From: Streptomyces kaniharaensis
GTDB lineage: Bacteria; Actinomycetota; Actinomycetes; Streptomycetales; Streptomycetaceae
Reading direction: 5' to 3'
DNA: 64,000 bases
NCBI RefSeq assembly: GCF_009569385.1
Contig: NZ_WBOF01000005.1
Coordinates: forward strand, 124,001 to 188,000
Each line of letters opens with the position of its first letter. The first letter of the stretch is position 1. The position numbers were made by a program, and so were the translations under genes. The notes under the pieces are model-generated. The model was not told the DNA's origin. It was given only the letters and a program-made list of their open reading frames with translations, and did no database searches. Below are positions 33,242 through 42,493 of this stretch, piece after piece.

Positions 33242-33383
33242 ATCAGACACATAATCAGGTGGGTCTGACAGGCTGCCGGTGCCGCAGGAGGATCCGCCCG
33301 AGCACCTGCAGCCGCGTTCTGACCGTCGCTCACCCGGCTCAGCCCTCCGCGCGACGCCCGGCGCCCAGGCGGACACTCGACGT

Positions 33384-33887
33384 GTGCCCGCCGACCTGCT
33401 GAGCCGCCACGACCGCGCTCTCCTCACCGCCGTCGCGGCCCTAGCCGCAGCCGGCTCCCCGGCCGCCCGCGTCGTCCTCGCTTAGGGACGCCTGCTCACC
33501 CCTGCACCCTGGCCGCGCTCCGGCGCCCCGCGCCGCGGCGCTGCGGGAGGTTGCCACCGCAACGCCCTGCGTGTCGCCCGGCTTCTTCCGGGCGCCTACG
33601 CCGAGGGGTACGCGCTCGCGGCCGACGGTACGGTGCGGGCGCACGCGTGGTGCGCGGGCGCTGACGGCACCGTGCTCGACCCCACGAGGCCCGAGGAGCC
33701 TGCCCTGGCCTACCTCGGGGTGCCCATGGCCCCGGACTTCATCCTCGCCATTCAACGGCGCACCCTTACGAAAACGAGGTTCCGGGGGGTTCTTGACGTG
33801 GGGGTGCAGGCCCGCGACGCCGGAAGGATCTTCGACGACGGAGTACCGTTTCACGGGATGCTCGATGTCGGCCGGACTCCGGTTTGA
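33384..33887 (+). pseudogene. Hypothetical protein gene interrupted by an in-frame amber codon
   Basis: GTG 33384 begins a frame (PADLLSRHDRALLTAVAALA) broken by TAG at 33483. The same frame then continues with strong coding character through GGCHRNALRVARLLPGAYAE, AWCAGADGTVLDP and AYLGVPM to TGA at 33885. The second part resembles a common Streptomyces/phage protein of unknown function built around a HAW..G.VLDPT core and lacks its own start until GTG 33633. A nonsense mutation in one gene is the simplest reading. The 142 bp before it contain the promoter of the GIY-YIG gene. Confidence 0.55.
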
Positions 33888-34393
33888 GAACCGGGGTGGT
33901 GGCGGAGCTTGCTCGGGTCCCGGGCTCCGAGCCGTTGGCGTGGGCTCCACCGTTCACCGGCGGGCAGCTGTCGGCCGCCAGATCACCTGCGCAAGCCCCC
34001 CGAGCCCAGACTTGCCGGGCGATCAGTCTGTGCGAGCCAGCCGGGTGCGACGTTGCCCGACCTTCGGCCTGCGGAGGCTGGCCGTGCTCGGGGGGTCACG
34101 ACCAGCCGCTTCCCACCCTGCTCCGCACTCGGATCGCGTGCGCGACACGCTGGGCCGCCCGGAGCAACCACCAGAGGTCAAGGATCGGGCACCGGGCTGG
34201 AAGAACGGCTCACACGCCAGCTCCTTCGCGCGCGTTTCCACGTAGGGGCGGGCCTGATGACGGACGTCGAACCGGCCTACCTCGGGCTCGACCACCTCGG
34301 CCTGGTGTAACCGGACTGATCAGCTGCCCCGCCGGCTGCCGGGAACTCACGAGGTGAAGGCTGCGGCTATTCGTCGGCGGTGCGGCGAGGCAG
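33888..34393. other. 506-bp stretch without a convincing gene
   Basis: Frames here are arginine/proline-rich with poor bias. A 17-codon ATG frame at 34257 (TDVEPAYLGLDHLGLV) resembles the end of a short gene and may be a remnant. Nothing else could be assigned. Confidence 0.45.
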
Positions 34394-35959
34394 ATGGGCT
34401 TGATCCCGCCCTTCCCGCTCATGCCGCGTTCGATGAAGGCGGCCAAGGCCGCCAACGCTCTGGGCCGGGCCGCAGCCGGCAAGCACTTCCGCGACCTGCG
34501 CCCGGACCGAGAGGATGCTCCCGTGGACTTGACCCTGACGCTGCGCCTGCGCGAACTCCTCGCCGACTACAAGGACCTGCGCCAAGCGCCGCCCGGCGGC
34601 CAGCAGCGCCGCGGGCAGAAGTTCAACGCACTCCTCGCCGAGCTCCTTCAAGCGTGGGGGCTGACGGCCCGGCACAGCGTGCGCGGCGTGGACGGCCTGG
34701 ACGAGACAGACGTCTTCTTCACGGCCGAGCAGACGAACTACATCCTCGAAGCCAAGTGGGAAGCCGAGCCGATCAACGCGGAGCCCCTGATCAAGCTCGC
34801 GGACCGCCTGAACAACCGGCCTCCCGGCACGCGCGGCATCGTCCTGTCCGTGTCCGGCTACACGCAGCCGGCGCTGGAGTGGGTGAAGCGGCGCCAGGAC
34901 ATCCTCCTGCTGGACATCACCCACATTGAGGCGCTCCTGTGCGGCATGCTCGGCCCGGTCGACCTCCTGGACCTCCTCTACGCCGAGACCGCCGCCGCCG
35001 GCAACAGGCTGGTGCCCCTGGCCGACATCCTCGTGCCCAGCCACGAAGACCCCGGCCCAGCGCCGCAGCTGCGCCCGGTCGGCGAAGTGCAGCTCCCGTG
35101 GCCGGTCGTGGAGAGCACCGCCAACGGCGTCACGGCCGTCGAGGCCTTCACCGGGGTCTGGTCACCGCCCCAGACCCCCAGCGCCTTCACCGCTTCCCGG
35201 GGCAACCGGCTGCTGATCACCACGGCGGCCGGCGTCATCGACTTCCACACCACCACCGGGCGCAGCACCTGGGCGCTGGCGCTGCCGGGCACCGAGGACC
35301 GTGCCGTGCGCGGGGAGGATGGATTGCTCACCGTCCTGTGCCGCGGTGCCCTCGTGCGCTGGCACCCCAAGACCCGCACCATCGAGCTGCTCGCCGGGGG
35401 CTTCGGCGGCTACGCCACGCTGGAGGCCGGCCGGGACGGCACCTTGTGGGTCTTCAACCAGGTCGGTGCGCTGCACGGCGGCTCGATCATCCTGACTCGG
35501 ATCGGTGAGCGGCCTGGCGACGAGCAGCGGCACGACGTCCCGTTCCCGGGCGCGGAACGGGCGGTGTGGCTCGCACCCGGGCGGTTCTTCCTGACCGCGA
35601 ACGGGCACAGCATCCCGCTCGACCTCACCAAGGACCCGGCCGCGACCAAGGACGACTGGGTCGACTCCACCCTGCCCAACCCCAAGGCGGCCGTCGCCCC
35701 GGACGAGCACACCGTGCTGTACGCCGGTACCTGCGGATCCCTCAACGGCAGCCTTCACTGCCGCGACCTGCGACAGGACGCCGTCCCGGCCGAGCTGCTC
35801 ACCGTCGCGGCCAACCGGATCACCGACCTGGCCCTGACGAACACCGGCTCGGCGGGGACCAGTGGCTGGATGCTCGCCGACGTCTCCGGCAACACCCAGA
35901 ACCCGACGCCGGTCCTCGTCAGGTGGGACATCTCAGCGGCGCCCTCGACGTCCGGCTGA
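34394..35959 (+). CDS. Mrr-like PD-(D/E)xK nuclease with repeat-like C-terminal half
   Basis: I give the longest start (ATG 34394); GTG 34523 with GAGAGGA upstream is an equally good choice and would remove 43 residues. About residues 45-180 form a restriction-endonuclease-like domain: RRGQKFNALLAELLQAWGL, Asp106 in DETDV, and LEAKW with Glu119 and Lys121, the PD-(D/E)xK triad. The rest (about 240-521) is a run of short beta blades (LLITTAAGVIDFHTTTG; LVRWHPKTRTIELL; DGTLWVFNQ) resembling a beta-propeller. A sensor fused to a nuclease suggests a defence or DNA-processing effector. No methylase is nearby. Confidence 0.65.
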   Translation: MGLIPPFPLMPRSMKAAKAANALGRAAAGKHFRDLRPDREDAPVDLTLTLRLRELLADYKDLRQAPPGGQQRRGQKFNALLAELLQAWGLTARHSVRGVDGLDETDVFFTAEQTNYILEAKWEAEPINAEPLIKLADRLNNRPPGTRGIVLSVSGYTQPALEWVKRRQDILLLDITHIEALLCGMLGPVDLLDLLYAETAAAGNRLVPLADILVPSHEDPGPAPQLRPVGEVQLPWPVVESTANGVTAVEAFTGVWSPPQTPSAFTASRGNRLLITTAAGVIDFHTTTGRSTWALALPGTEDRAVRGEDGLLTVLCRGALVRWHPKTRTIELLAGGFGGYATLEAGRDGTLWVFNQVGALHGGSIILTRIGERPGDEQRHDVPFPGAERAVWLAPGRFFLTANGHSIPLDLTKDPAATKDDWVDSTLPNPKAAVAPDEHTVLYAGTCGSLNGSLHCRDLRQDAVPAELLTVAANRITDLALTNTGSAGTSGWMLADVSGNTQNPTPVLVRWDISAAPSTSG

Positions 35960-36027
35960 CCAGCTGGGCGCGCGCAGCGGCAGGGACGGCGCCTCGGCCT
36001 GCCCGAAAGTCCACCGGAGCGGGATCG

Positions 36028-36282
36028 TCACTCACGCTTGGGTGCGGCGTTCTCCAGTACGGAGACCAGGTGGGCGTGGACGTCGGCTGCGGCCTCGCGG
36101 GTGACCGGGTCCGGGTCCTCCAGGTGGGCGGCGATCAGCTCGGCGGCCGCGGCCAGCACCGGCACCGGGACGGCGGCGGTGCGCAGGTGGAGCATCTGGG
36201 CGGCGGCCCGCTCGCCGGGGGTTGCCGCCTGGCGGGCGGTAGGGATCAGGGCGTGGAGGCCGCGCGGCTGGGAGCTGGTCAC
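36028..36282 (-). CDS. Small helical protein (84 aa)
   Basis: The ATG at 36282 gives an alanine-rich helical protein (TAAVPVPVLAAAAELIAAHL; EAAADVHAHLVSVLENA). Bias is good. Not recognised. It faces the end of the nuclease gene (gap 68 bp) and is divergent from the coiled-coil gene at 36446. Confidence 0.55.
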   Translation of the reverse strand: MTSSQPRGLHALIPTARQAATPGERAAAQMLHLRTAAVPVPVLAAAAELIAAHLEDPDPVTREAAADVHAHLVSVLENAAPKRE

Positions 36283-36397
36283 CGGCCTATTCTCTCGGCT
36301 CCGGCGAGGCCCTGGTGCCGCATCAGGCGAGCCGAACTGCAGGTACGTTGCGCCGCTCGCGACCCCGCGACTCTCCTAGGATTGTCTTAGAAAGACC

Positions 36398-36446
36398 TCT
36401 CTAATTTCTTTTAGAGATTTAGGCAATCCTTGCTATGCTTCGTGCA
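36398..36446 (+). promoter_or_regulatory. Probable leaderless promoter with overlapping operator
   Basis: TATGCT at 36434-36439 is a good -10 box placed so that transcription would begin at or next to the A of ATG 36446; no Shine-Dalgarno site is present. About 17 bp upstream, TTAGAG (36411-36416) serves as a weak -35. It overlaps a perfect 7-bp inverted repeat TCTCTAA (36398-36404)/TTAGAGA (36411-36417). The whole 36385-36440 stretch is strikingly A/T-rich. Confidence 0.6.
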
Positions 36447-36802
36447 TGACATCCTATGTCGAGGATCTTGAGCGGGTGGAGAAGGAACTCCGCGAGGCGG
36501 AGCGCGAGCGAGACCTCCTGGGGGTGCGCATCGAAGGGCTGCGAGCCCAGCGTGAGGCCTTCAGGAAGCTGGTCGAGGCACCGGCGGTGCCGGGGGAGGA
36601 TCTCAAGGGCCTGAAGAAGGCGGACGCCATCGTGAAGATCCTGCAAGCGTCGGACAAGCCGATGACGCTGGGGGAGATCGCCGACGCGATGAGCGCGGCC
36701 GGCAAGAAGACCCAGAAGGACGGCGCGTCGGTGTACATCGACGGCCTGCTGAAGGCGGGCAGGGTCATCCGGGTCCAGCGCGGTCAATACCGCGCGGCCT
36801 GA
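36446..36802 (+). CDS. Coiled-coil plus winged-helix protein upstream of tap (118 aa)
   Basis: The ATG at 36446 is at the predicted transcript start. Residues 3-45 form a charged coiled coil (DLERVEKELREAERERDLLG). Residues 58-115 look like a winged helix (KADAIVKILQASDKPMTLGE; VYIDGLLKAGRVIRVQRGQY). It ends 27 bp before tap and is probably in the same operon. A DNA-binding regulator or accessory of telomere replication is a reasonable guess, and the inverted repeat in its promoter is a candidate target. Confidence 0.7.
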   Translation: MTSYVEDLERVEKELREAERERDLLGVRIEGLRAQREAFRKLVEAPAVPGEDLKGLKKADAIVKILQASDKPMTLGEIADAMSAAGKKTQKDGASVYIDGLLKAGRVIRVQRGQYRAA

Positions 36803-36829
36803 CATCACCACGCAGGGAGGGAGAAGGAC

Positions 36830-39163
36830 ATGAGCACCCAGCCTGACACGCCGGACGCGATCGACGCACTGCTCGGCCAGGGCCCGCGCCGCGCCGTCCA
36901 ACTGCCGACCCCGGCCGAACGGGAACGGCTGCGCACCGAGTACGGGCTGACGAAGGCTGCCACCGCCAAGGCCCTCGGCGTCAGCACCAGCACATTCACC
37001 GCCTGGGAATCGGGACAGCGCGATCCGCAGGGGGAGGCCCGCGCGGCCTATGCCCGCCTGCTGGAAGGCATTGCCGCCCAGCTCCGCCCCGAGCCGGCCG
37101 CCGTGACGCCCCCTCAGCCCCAGACCCCGGCACCCGCACCGGCCGAGGCACCCGTGCCGGTGCCGATGCTCGACCAGCAGCCGGACGGCTCGCTGGTGAT
37201 GGCCGAGGCCGCGCCGTGCGTGCAGTGCGGCAACCCGTCGGTCTACCGCTCCCAGGGCGTGCCGATACACCTGGGAGGCTTCTGCCGCCCCGGCACCCAG
37301 CCGCCCGAAGCCCCCGTCGCCCCTCAGCCGGCCCCCGCTTCAGCTGCCCCGGCGGTGGCTGCACCGCGCCGGACCGCGCCCCACGCCGCTGGTGCCCCCT
37401 CCTCGCGCCAGGCTTCCCCGCGAGTGCACAGGGCGCCGGTGAAGGCGACCGCCACGGCGCGACCGCAGGTCGCGGCCAGCCCGGCCGCCCCGGCGAAGTA
37501 CCCCGCCGGTCCGCTGGCGGTCATCGACCTCGCCCCCTCCGGCCGCGCTCTGCTCGGGCACCTGGTCGACGGGCGCGTGCTGGACGTGCCGGCCATGACG
37601 CTGCCCCAGCTGACCGAGTGGGCGGTGAGCGCAGGCCTCGGGCAGCCGCGGCTGCACAAGCACGGCAAGGACAGCGACCCGCTGGTCGTCCTCATGGCGG
37701 ACGCCGCGGAGTTCCTGGGCCTGCCGCCGATGGGCGAGGACGCGGACGGCGACTTCGAGCGTGGCATCGGCCGCCTGCCGGAGACCGGACCGGTCGTCAA
37801 GGCGCTCGTCAAGGCTGGCTGGCAGCTCACTCAGCGTGGGTTCGGCCCGTGGGCCCGCGTCTTCCGCACCCCGGACGGCGGAAAGCGCGTCTGCGTGCAG
37901 TACTGCATCCCGATGTGGTCCGCCCTAGCCTCCGCAGGCTGGAAGGTGCCCGCCGACCTCGACGCCGTCCAGCTGGCAGCCCTCCTCGGCGGCTACGCCG
38001 AGCGCGTCCAGACTCCGCGCGGCTCCACCGCCGTCACCGGCCTCCAGCTCATGGAGGCGCTGCGCCCGCCGACCCGTGCGGTGCGCACCGAGACCGGCTG
38101 GACCTCCGGTCCGGTAGAGGGCTCCCGCACCCACGCCTTCGACCCCGCGCCGCCCGAGCCCCCGGCCGAGCACCCCCTCGCCCAGGGCCGCGCCCCGGGC
38201 GACGTGCTCATGACCGAGACGTGGGACTGGATCCGCGACCTGGACCTGATCGAGGACCGCGAGCGCGGCTACCCGTACGTGATCGGCCTCGACGTCAACA
38301 TGGCCTACCTTGCCGCAGCCGGCAGGCTCACCATGGCCCTGTCCGAGCCAGTCCACAAACTCGAACCCGTCTTCGACAAGCGGATCCCGGGCAGCTGGAA
38401 GTGCGACTTCTCCAACGCCGAGCTCGACCCCCGGCTGCCCAACCCGTTCACCCCCGACGGCCTGCCGCCCACCGGACCCGCCTGGTACAGCACCGTCAAG
38501 GTCGCCTACGCCCTGGAGCTCGGCATCCGTGTCCAGCCCACGGAGGGCTGGCTGCGCCACGAGTCCGGCCCGTGGCTCGATCCCTGGCACAAGCACCTGC
38601 GCGAGGCCTACCTCACCACCATGGCCAACCTCGGCGTCCCCCTGGACCTCGCGGACCGCGACGTCGAGGCGTTCCTGGCGGCGATGGCCAACCTGAAGAA
38701 CGGCAACCCGGTCGAGCTGGCGATCCTGCACGCCATCAAGTCCACCGCCAAGGGCGGGATCGGCAAGCTCCGCGAGCGCCCCCGCGGCGCCACCTACCGG
38801 CCCGGCCAGCGTTGGCCGGCCCTGGACCGCCCCACCTGGGACCCACTCAATCGGGCACTGGTCATCGACACCGACACCGTCAACAAGCACCGCAAGATCC
38901 GCCGCCACGCCGAAGCCACCGGCGAGTACCCGATCGCCGCCCTCGCCGACTGCATCGTCTACCCCTCCAAGGGCCCCTCGCCCCTGGACGTCCTGCTCCA
39001 GCCTGACGGTACCCTCGCCACCGCGTGGCGCCTGGGAATCTCCCCCGGGCACGTCAAGCACGAGGGCACTCAGACGATGACGTGGGCGCTGGAAATGATC
39101 ACCGACGACGTCAATCCGGGCCGCCACATCAAGGGCGGCGACGCTTACGCCGAGGGGGAGTGA
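36830..39163 (+). CDS. tap: Telomere-associated protein Tap
   Basis: The 777-aa protein has an Xre-like HTH at 30-60 (YGLTKAATAKALGVSTSTFT), a CxxC pair, a long Pro/Ala linker, and a C-terminal half shared with Tap of linear Streptomyces replicons. Tap binds the telomere 3' overhang, recruits the terminal protein and has been reported to add the first nucleotides to it. YPYVIGLDVNMAYLAA and the later KSTAKGGIGKL segment look like palm motifs of a DNA polymerase, in agreement. GGAGGGAG precedes ATG 36830. It lies 5 bp ahead of tpg, the canonical pair. Confidence 0.9.
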   Translation: MSTQPDTPDAIDALLGQGPRRAVQLPTPAERERLRTEYGLTKAATAKALGVSTSTFTAWESGQRDPQGEARAAYARLLEGIAAQLRPEPAAVTPPQPQTPAPAPAEAPVPVPMLDQQPDGSLVMAEAAPCVQCGNPSVYRSQGVPIHLGGFCRPGTQPPEAPVAPQPAPASAAPAVAAPRRTAPHAAGAPSSRQASPRVHRAPVKATATARPQVAASPAAPAKYPAGPLAVIDLAPSGRALLGHLVDGRVLDVPAMTLPQLTEWAVSAGLGQPRLHKHGKDSDPLVVLMADAAEFLGLPPMGEDADGDFERGIGRLPETGPVVKALVKAGWQLTQRGFGPWARVFRTPDGGKRVCVQYCIPMWSALASAGWKVPADLDAVQLAALLGGYAERVQTPRGSTAVTGLQLMEALRPPTRAVRTETGWTSGPVEGSRTHAFDPAPPEPPAEHPLAQGRAPGDVLMTETWDWIRDLDLIEDRERGYPYVIGLDVNMAYLAAAGRLTMALSEPVHKLEPVFDKRIPGSWKCDFSNAELDPRLPNPFTPDGLPPTGPAWYSTVKVAYALELGIRVQPTEGWLRHESGPWLDPWHKHLREAYLTTMANLGVPLDLADRDVEAFLAAMANLKNGNPVELAILHAIKSTAKGGIGKLRERPRGATYRPGQRWPALDRPTWDPLNRALVIDTDTVNKHRKIRRHAEATGEYPIAALADCIVYPSKGPSPLDVLLQPDGTLATAWRLGISPGHVKHEGTQTMTWALEMITDDVNPGRHIKGGDAYAEGE

Positions 39164-39168
39164 CCTGA

Positions 39169-39714
39169 ATGAGCGAAGCACTCGACCGCGGGCTGGAACG
39201 CGCCCTGCAGACCCAGCCCATCCCCAAGACCCTGGCCGGCCGCGCTGCCTTCCTGGTCCGCCAGCTCAAGGGCACCAAGAACGTCGCCGCCCAGCTCGGA
39301 GTCTCCCAACGCTCAGTGGAGCGCTGGCTCAAGGGCGGCGGCATCGGCAAGAAGAACGCGAAGAAGGTCGAGGACGCCGTCCGGGAACGCTGGCAGCCCC
39401 GCGTCCGCAACCGGATCCGCAAGGCGGCCGAAGCCAACGGCTTCTACGTCGACGTGATGGCGACCTTCGGCTTCAAGACCACCGGCCCCAGCACCGACGA
39501 CCCCCGCGAACGCATCCTCCCCACCCAGAAGCTGTCCGGCGACGTCGCACGCAGGCTCTTTGAAGCCCGAGACCGCGGAGCCAGCCAACAGGAGCAGGAA
39601 AAGATCATCGCCGAAGGCCTGCGCGACTCCTACTTCACCGACGGCGGACGCCGGGCCCGCAGCCTGGAGGTCACCTTCACCGGCCTCGTGCGGGCCGACT
39701 TCTCCGTGGACTGA
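39169..39714 (+). CDS. tpg: Telomere terminal protein Tpg
   Basis: The 181-aa size is exact for Tpg. The start (LDRGLERALQTQPIPKTLAG), the HTH (LKGTKNVAAQLGVSQRSVER), ERWQPRVRNRIRKAAEANGF and the closing YFTDGGRRARSLEVTFTG match this family closely. Tpg becomes covalently bound to the 5' ends of linear Streptomyces DNA and primes end patching. Its presence with tap means this replicon (or its ancestor) is linear and carries its own end-replication genes. Confidence 0.94.
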   Translation: MSEALDRGLERALQTQPIPKTLAGRAAFLVRQLKGTKNVAAQLGVSQRSVERWLKGGGIGKKNAKKVEDAVRERWQPRVRNRIRKAAEANGFYVDVMATFGFKTTGPSTDDPRERILPTQKLSGDVARRLFEARDRGASQQEQEKIIAEGLRDSYFTDGGRRARSLEVTFTGLVRADFSVD

Positions 39715-40001
39715 GCCGTGCGCCACGGGCAGCGCCGGATCAGGCGGCGCTGCCCGCCCGCGCCCGTTTTCGCCGGAGGAAACGAGCCGGCGTCGACTGA
39801 GCCGCCCGGGTGTGAATCCATGCGGCACGACTGCCGACACGATGATCTTCGAGTGGTGGGACTCACGCGCTGGCAGGCGGGCTCCTGCGGATCGACCTGG
39901 CCGACCGGGCGACACGCTGCCTGCCATTTGAGCGAACCCTGTTGCCTCGGAGGAACGGCCTCGTTGTCCGGGTGACGGCGATCGCATGGCGGAGGACGGC
40001 G

Positions 40002-41333
40002 TTGGCATACGAGGTGATCACCACATCTTTCCGGAGCGATCTGCATGCTCGGTGGTCGGCCGTGTTCGACCGGTTGCAGGTGCCATGGGTCTACGAGCCG
40101 CATACGTTCACAGCGGACGACGGCCGAAACTGTGTGCCAGCGTTCTGGCTGCCCCGCGAGCGGATCTGGTTCGACGCTGTCACGGCTACCGAGCGTGAAG
40201 ATCTGGGCTGGTGGCGCCGCTTCGCGGCAGCAGCGCGCGGCTGGGAGTACTTCTCGGACGACTGGTTCGACGAGCCGGACTGGGACAGCCCGGTGCAGGT
40301 CGACGAGGTGTGGCACGGCACGGCGCTGCTCGCAATCGGCCCGCTCCCCAGGCTCCACGGGAACGATGCGCTGGATCTGTGGCAGAACAGTCCCGAAGGT
40401 GGGATGTGGGTCTACGACGATGCCATGTACTGGTGGACCCTGTGCCCGGTCTGCGGGCTGTTCGGAGCGGAGTACTTCGGGCAGGCCGAGCGACTGCCCT
40501 GCGAGTGCCTCAATGACCGCGAGCACAACAAGACCAGGAACGGCCACGATGCGCGGCTGCTGAAGGCCTACCAGGACGGCTGGAACGAAGCAGTGGAGGA
40601 AGTCCCGGCCGTCACGGGTGCCAAGCCAGCCGGGCACCCGTGGCGCCGGCGGGCGCTGATCCCTCAGCAGGGGGCAGCCGAGGCCACACTGCGCTGCGTC
40701 GCTCAGTGCCGGTCCGTCGCAGAAGTGCTGCGGGGGGAACTACCCGAGGAGGCCTATGTCGACGCGGAGGAAGCGCACCAGCTCTGCGACTCCTGCCCGG
40801 GCTTCGTGTGCACCGGCTGCGGTGCTGAGCCGGCCGCCGCGCCGGGCGAGTACTGCCGCTCGTGCGAGCCGGTGCCACTGCTGTCCGACGCGCATGCTCG
40901 TGACCAGCTGAACCTGCGGGCGATTGAGCTGAGCCGTCTACACAAGGAACAACTCAAGATCATTCATCCGGTGATCAACAAAGCCATGGGAGTCCGACGG
41001 CGCGGACATGCGACGCTGGCCGATCTGGCCGTGGGCCTGACACAAGCAGAGCACTGGCTGGCACACCCAGGCTCGCTGCAGATTCCCAATCCGACGCTGT
41101 CGGAGGAGGAGATCGACATGCTCTCCGGCGCGGAAGTCCGCCAGGAGACGGCCGCGAGGGTGGGCACGCTGAGTGCGGTCGTCCACGACCCGATCCCCAT
41201 CGTGCAGATGCGCATCAACAACGCCATGGGGGTGCGCACTCGCGCCGAAGCCGACGAGGAGCAGCTGCGCTCGGGGCTGCGACAGGTGCGGCAGTGGCTT
41301 CACACGCCTGCTTCGTACCATGAGGCCGGCTGA
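40002..41333 (+). CDS. Degenerate PD-(D/E)xK-like protein with zinc fingers
   Basis: TTG 40002 is preferred because GGAGGAC lies 5 bases upstream and the protein then starts AYEVITTSFRSDLHARWSAV. That N-terminus resembles phage and plasmid nuclease-like proteins (RSRLEARWAxFF..WxYEP..PDFWLP..WxEVK). Here the catalytic positions read VPAFWLPRERIWFDAV, so the PD...ExK residues are lost and catalysis is doubtful. Two cysteine clusters follow (TLCPVCGLFG..CEC; CDSCPGFVCTGCG..CRSC), then two imperfect repeats in the last 130 residues (VINKAMGVRRRG and RINNAMGVRTRA). Function unknown; zinc-mediated nucleic-acid binding is likely. Confidence 0.6.
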   Translation: MAYEVITTSFRSDLHARWSAVFDRLQVPWVYEPHTFTADDGRNCVPAFWLPRERIWFDAVTATEREDLGWWRRFAAAARGWEYFSDDWFDEPDWDSPVQVDEVWHGTALLAIGPLPRLHGNDALDLWQNSPEGGMWVYDDAMYWWTLCPVCGLFGAEYFGQAERLPCECLNDREHNKTRNGHDARLLKAYQDGWNEAVEEVPAVTGAKPAGHPWRRRALIPQQGAAEATLRCVAQCRSVAEVLRGELPEEAYVDAEEAHQLCDSCPGFVCTGCGAEPAAAPGEYCRSCEPVPLLSDAHARDQLNLRAIELSRLHKEQLKIIHPVINKAMGVRRRGHATLADLAVGLTQAEHWLAHPGSLQIPNPTLSEEEIDMLSGAEVRQETAARVGTLSAVVHDPIPIVQMRINNAMGVRTRAEADEEQLRSGLRQVRQWLHTPASYHEAG

Positions 41334-41614
41334 GGTCGACGGCGGGAGGCGGGACCGGGCGTGCGCCTGCTCGACGGCGGGAGTAGGGCGGCGGGTGCGA
41401 GCGATGGCGTGGCGGCCGTCGCGGGCGTGGGCCCTGCTCACCGGACGCTCGCCTCACCCTGGGGCTGGCGGCCGGCGCACGTCCCGCAGCGCGCCGTGGC
41501 CCAGCGGGCGCCTGGTCGAGTCCGGCGGGCAATATGCCGGATCTCCTTTGCGGCTGAAGGTCACCCTCACCAGCATTCACCCTCCCGGCGGCGCCCTGGC
41601 CAGGGGGTGCGGGG

Positions 41615-42493
41615 TCAGCCCGCGGCGACGAGGGTGAATCCGCCTGAGCAGTACCAGTCGCTGGCTGCCAGGGCTTCGTAGAGCGCGGTCATCCAGTTGT
41701 TCTGGCGAGGGCGGGTCCGCTGGTGGGCGACATCGAGGAGATGGGCGCGGACATCCTCGCATCCCCCGCCGTCGAAGACCGTCTCCAGCATGAATCCCAA
41801 TGTGTCCAGCTCGTCGGCGACCTGAGCCTCGTACACCTCGGCGAGATGGAACACATTGAAGTGGTGTATGATCCGTGCCCCGAGTTGAGGATCCCAGACG
41901 TCCGGCGGATCTACGAAGAACCGGACCTGCCAGTCCACTGTCCCGGCGTCGCCGTTGTCGGGCTTGTGGATCAGGAACTCCGCGCGCAGCCAGCGTTCGT
42001 CTTCGACGTTGTCGAAGTACGGGTGCAGAGTCTGCTCCTCCTTGCTGGCCGGTATCTGGTCCAGCTTCACGAAGTTGCAGTCCCCGCAGACGGGCACCAG
42101 GTTGACCGGCGCGACCGCGAGATAGGGGTAGCGGCTCTTGGGCAGGTGATGGTCCACCTGACGCACCCTGCCGATGCCGCAGAGCGGGCACTTGGGCTGG
42201 AGGTTCTTGATGCGTTCGTAGATGGGCCGGCCCGGATGCTCTAGCCCTCTCATCCGCCGGTTGTACATGTCGATCATGTCGTCGACCGCGTCGTCGCTGT
42301 CCGGCCGGAAGGACTTGGGGTCGAGCTTGTGCAGGGCCGCTGCTCGGCATGCCTGCTCGTAGCGGTCGGCGGCCTGTACGACTGGTTCTTCGTGCTGCGA
42401 CAGGGCGGCCAGTTTGGCTGTGCTGATCTTGGAGCTGACGCACAGCCGGAACACTTCGCGGGCGCCGGGCAGGGTAGGGGTGAGGTGCTGCAT
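41615..42493 (-). CDS. ptuB: HNH endonuclease, PtuB of a Septu-type defence pair
   Basis: The ATG at 42493 overlaps the stop of the ATPase gene (TGATG). The 292-aa protein has a complete zinc HNH: C102/C105 (CPLCGIG), VDHHLPKSRYP with the catalytic DHH at 114-116, NLVPVC and C136/C139 (CGDCN). Septu systems pair an ATPase, PtuA, with an HNH nuclease, PtuB, that degrades invading DNA. Order, overlap and domain types agree. The C-terminal 150 residues are specific to this protein and may contact PtuA. Confidence 0.75.
   Translation of the reverse strand: MQHLTPTLPGAREVFRLCVSSKISTAKLAALSQHEEPVVQAADRYEQACRAAALHKLDPKSFRPDSDDAVDDMIDMYNRRMRGLEHPGRPIYERIKNLQPKCPLCGIGRVRQVDHHLPKSRYPYLAVAPVNLVPVCGDCNFVKLDQIPASKEEQTLHPYFDNVEDERWLRAEFLIHKPDNGDAGTVDWQVRFFVDPPDVWDPQLGARIIHHFNVFHLAEVYEAQVADELDTLGFMLETVFDGGGCEDVRAHLLDVAHQRTRPRQNNWMTALYEALAASDWYCSGGFTLVAAG

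Noticed and set aside
33888..34393. Frames of 62-157 codons on both strands
   Set aside because: Arginine/proline-rich translation, poor third-position bias, no RBS; treated as non-coding.
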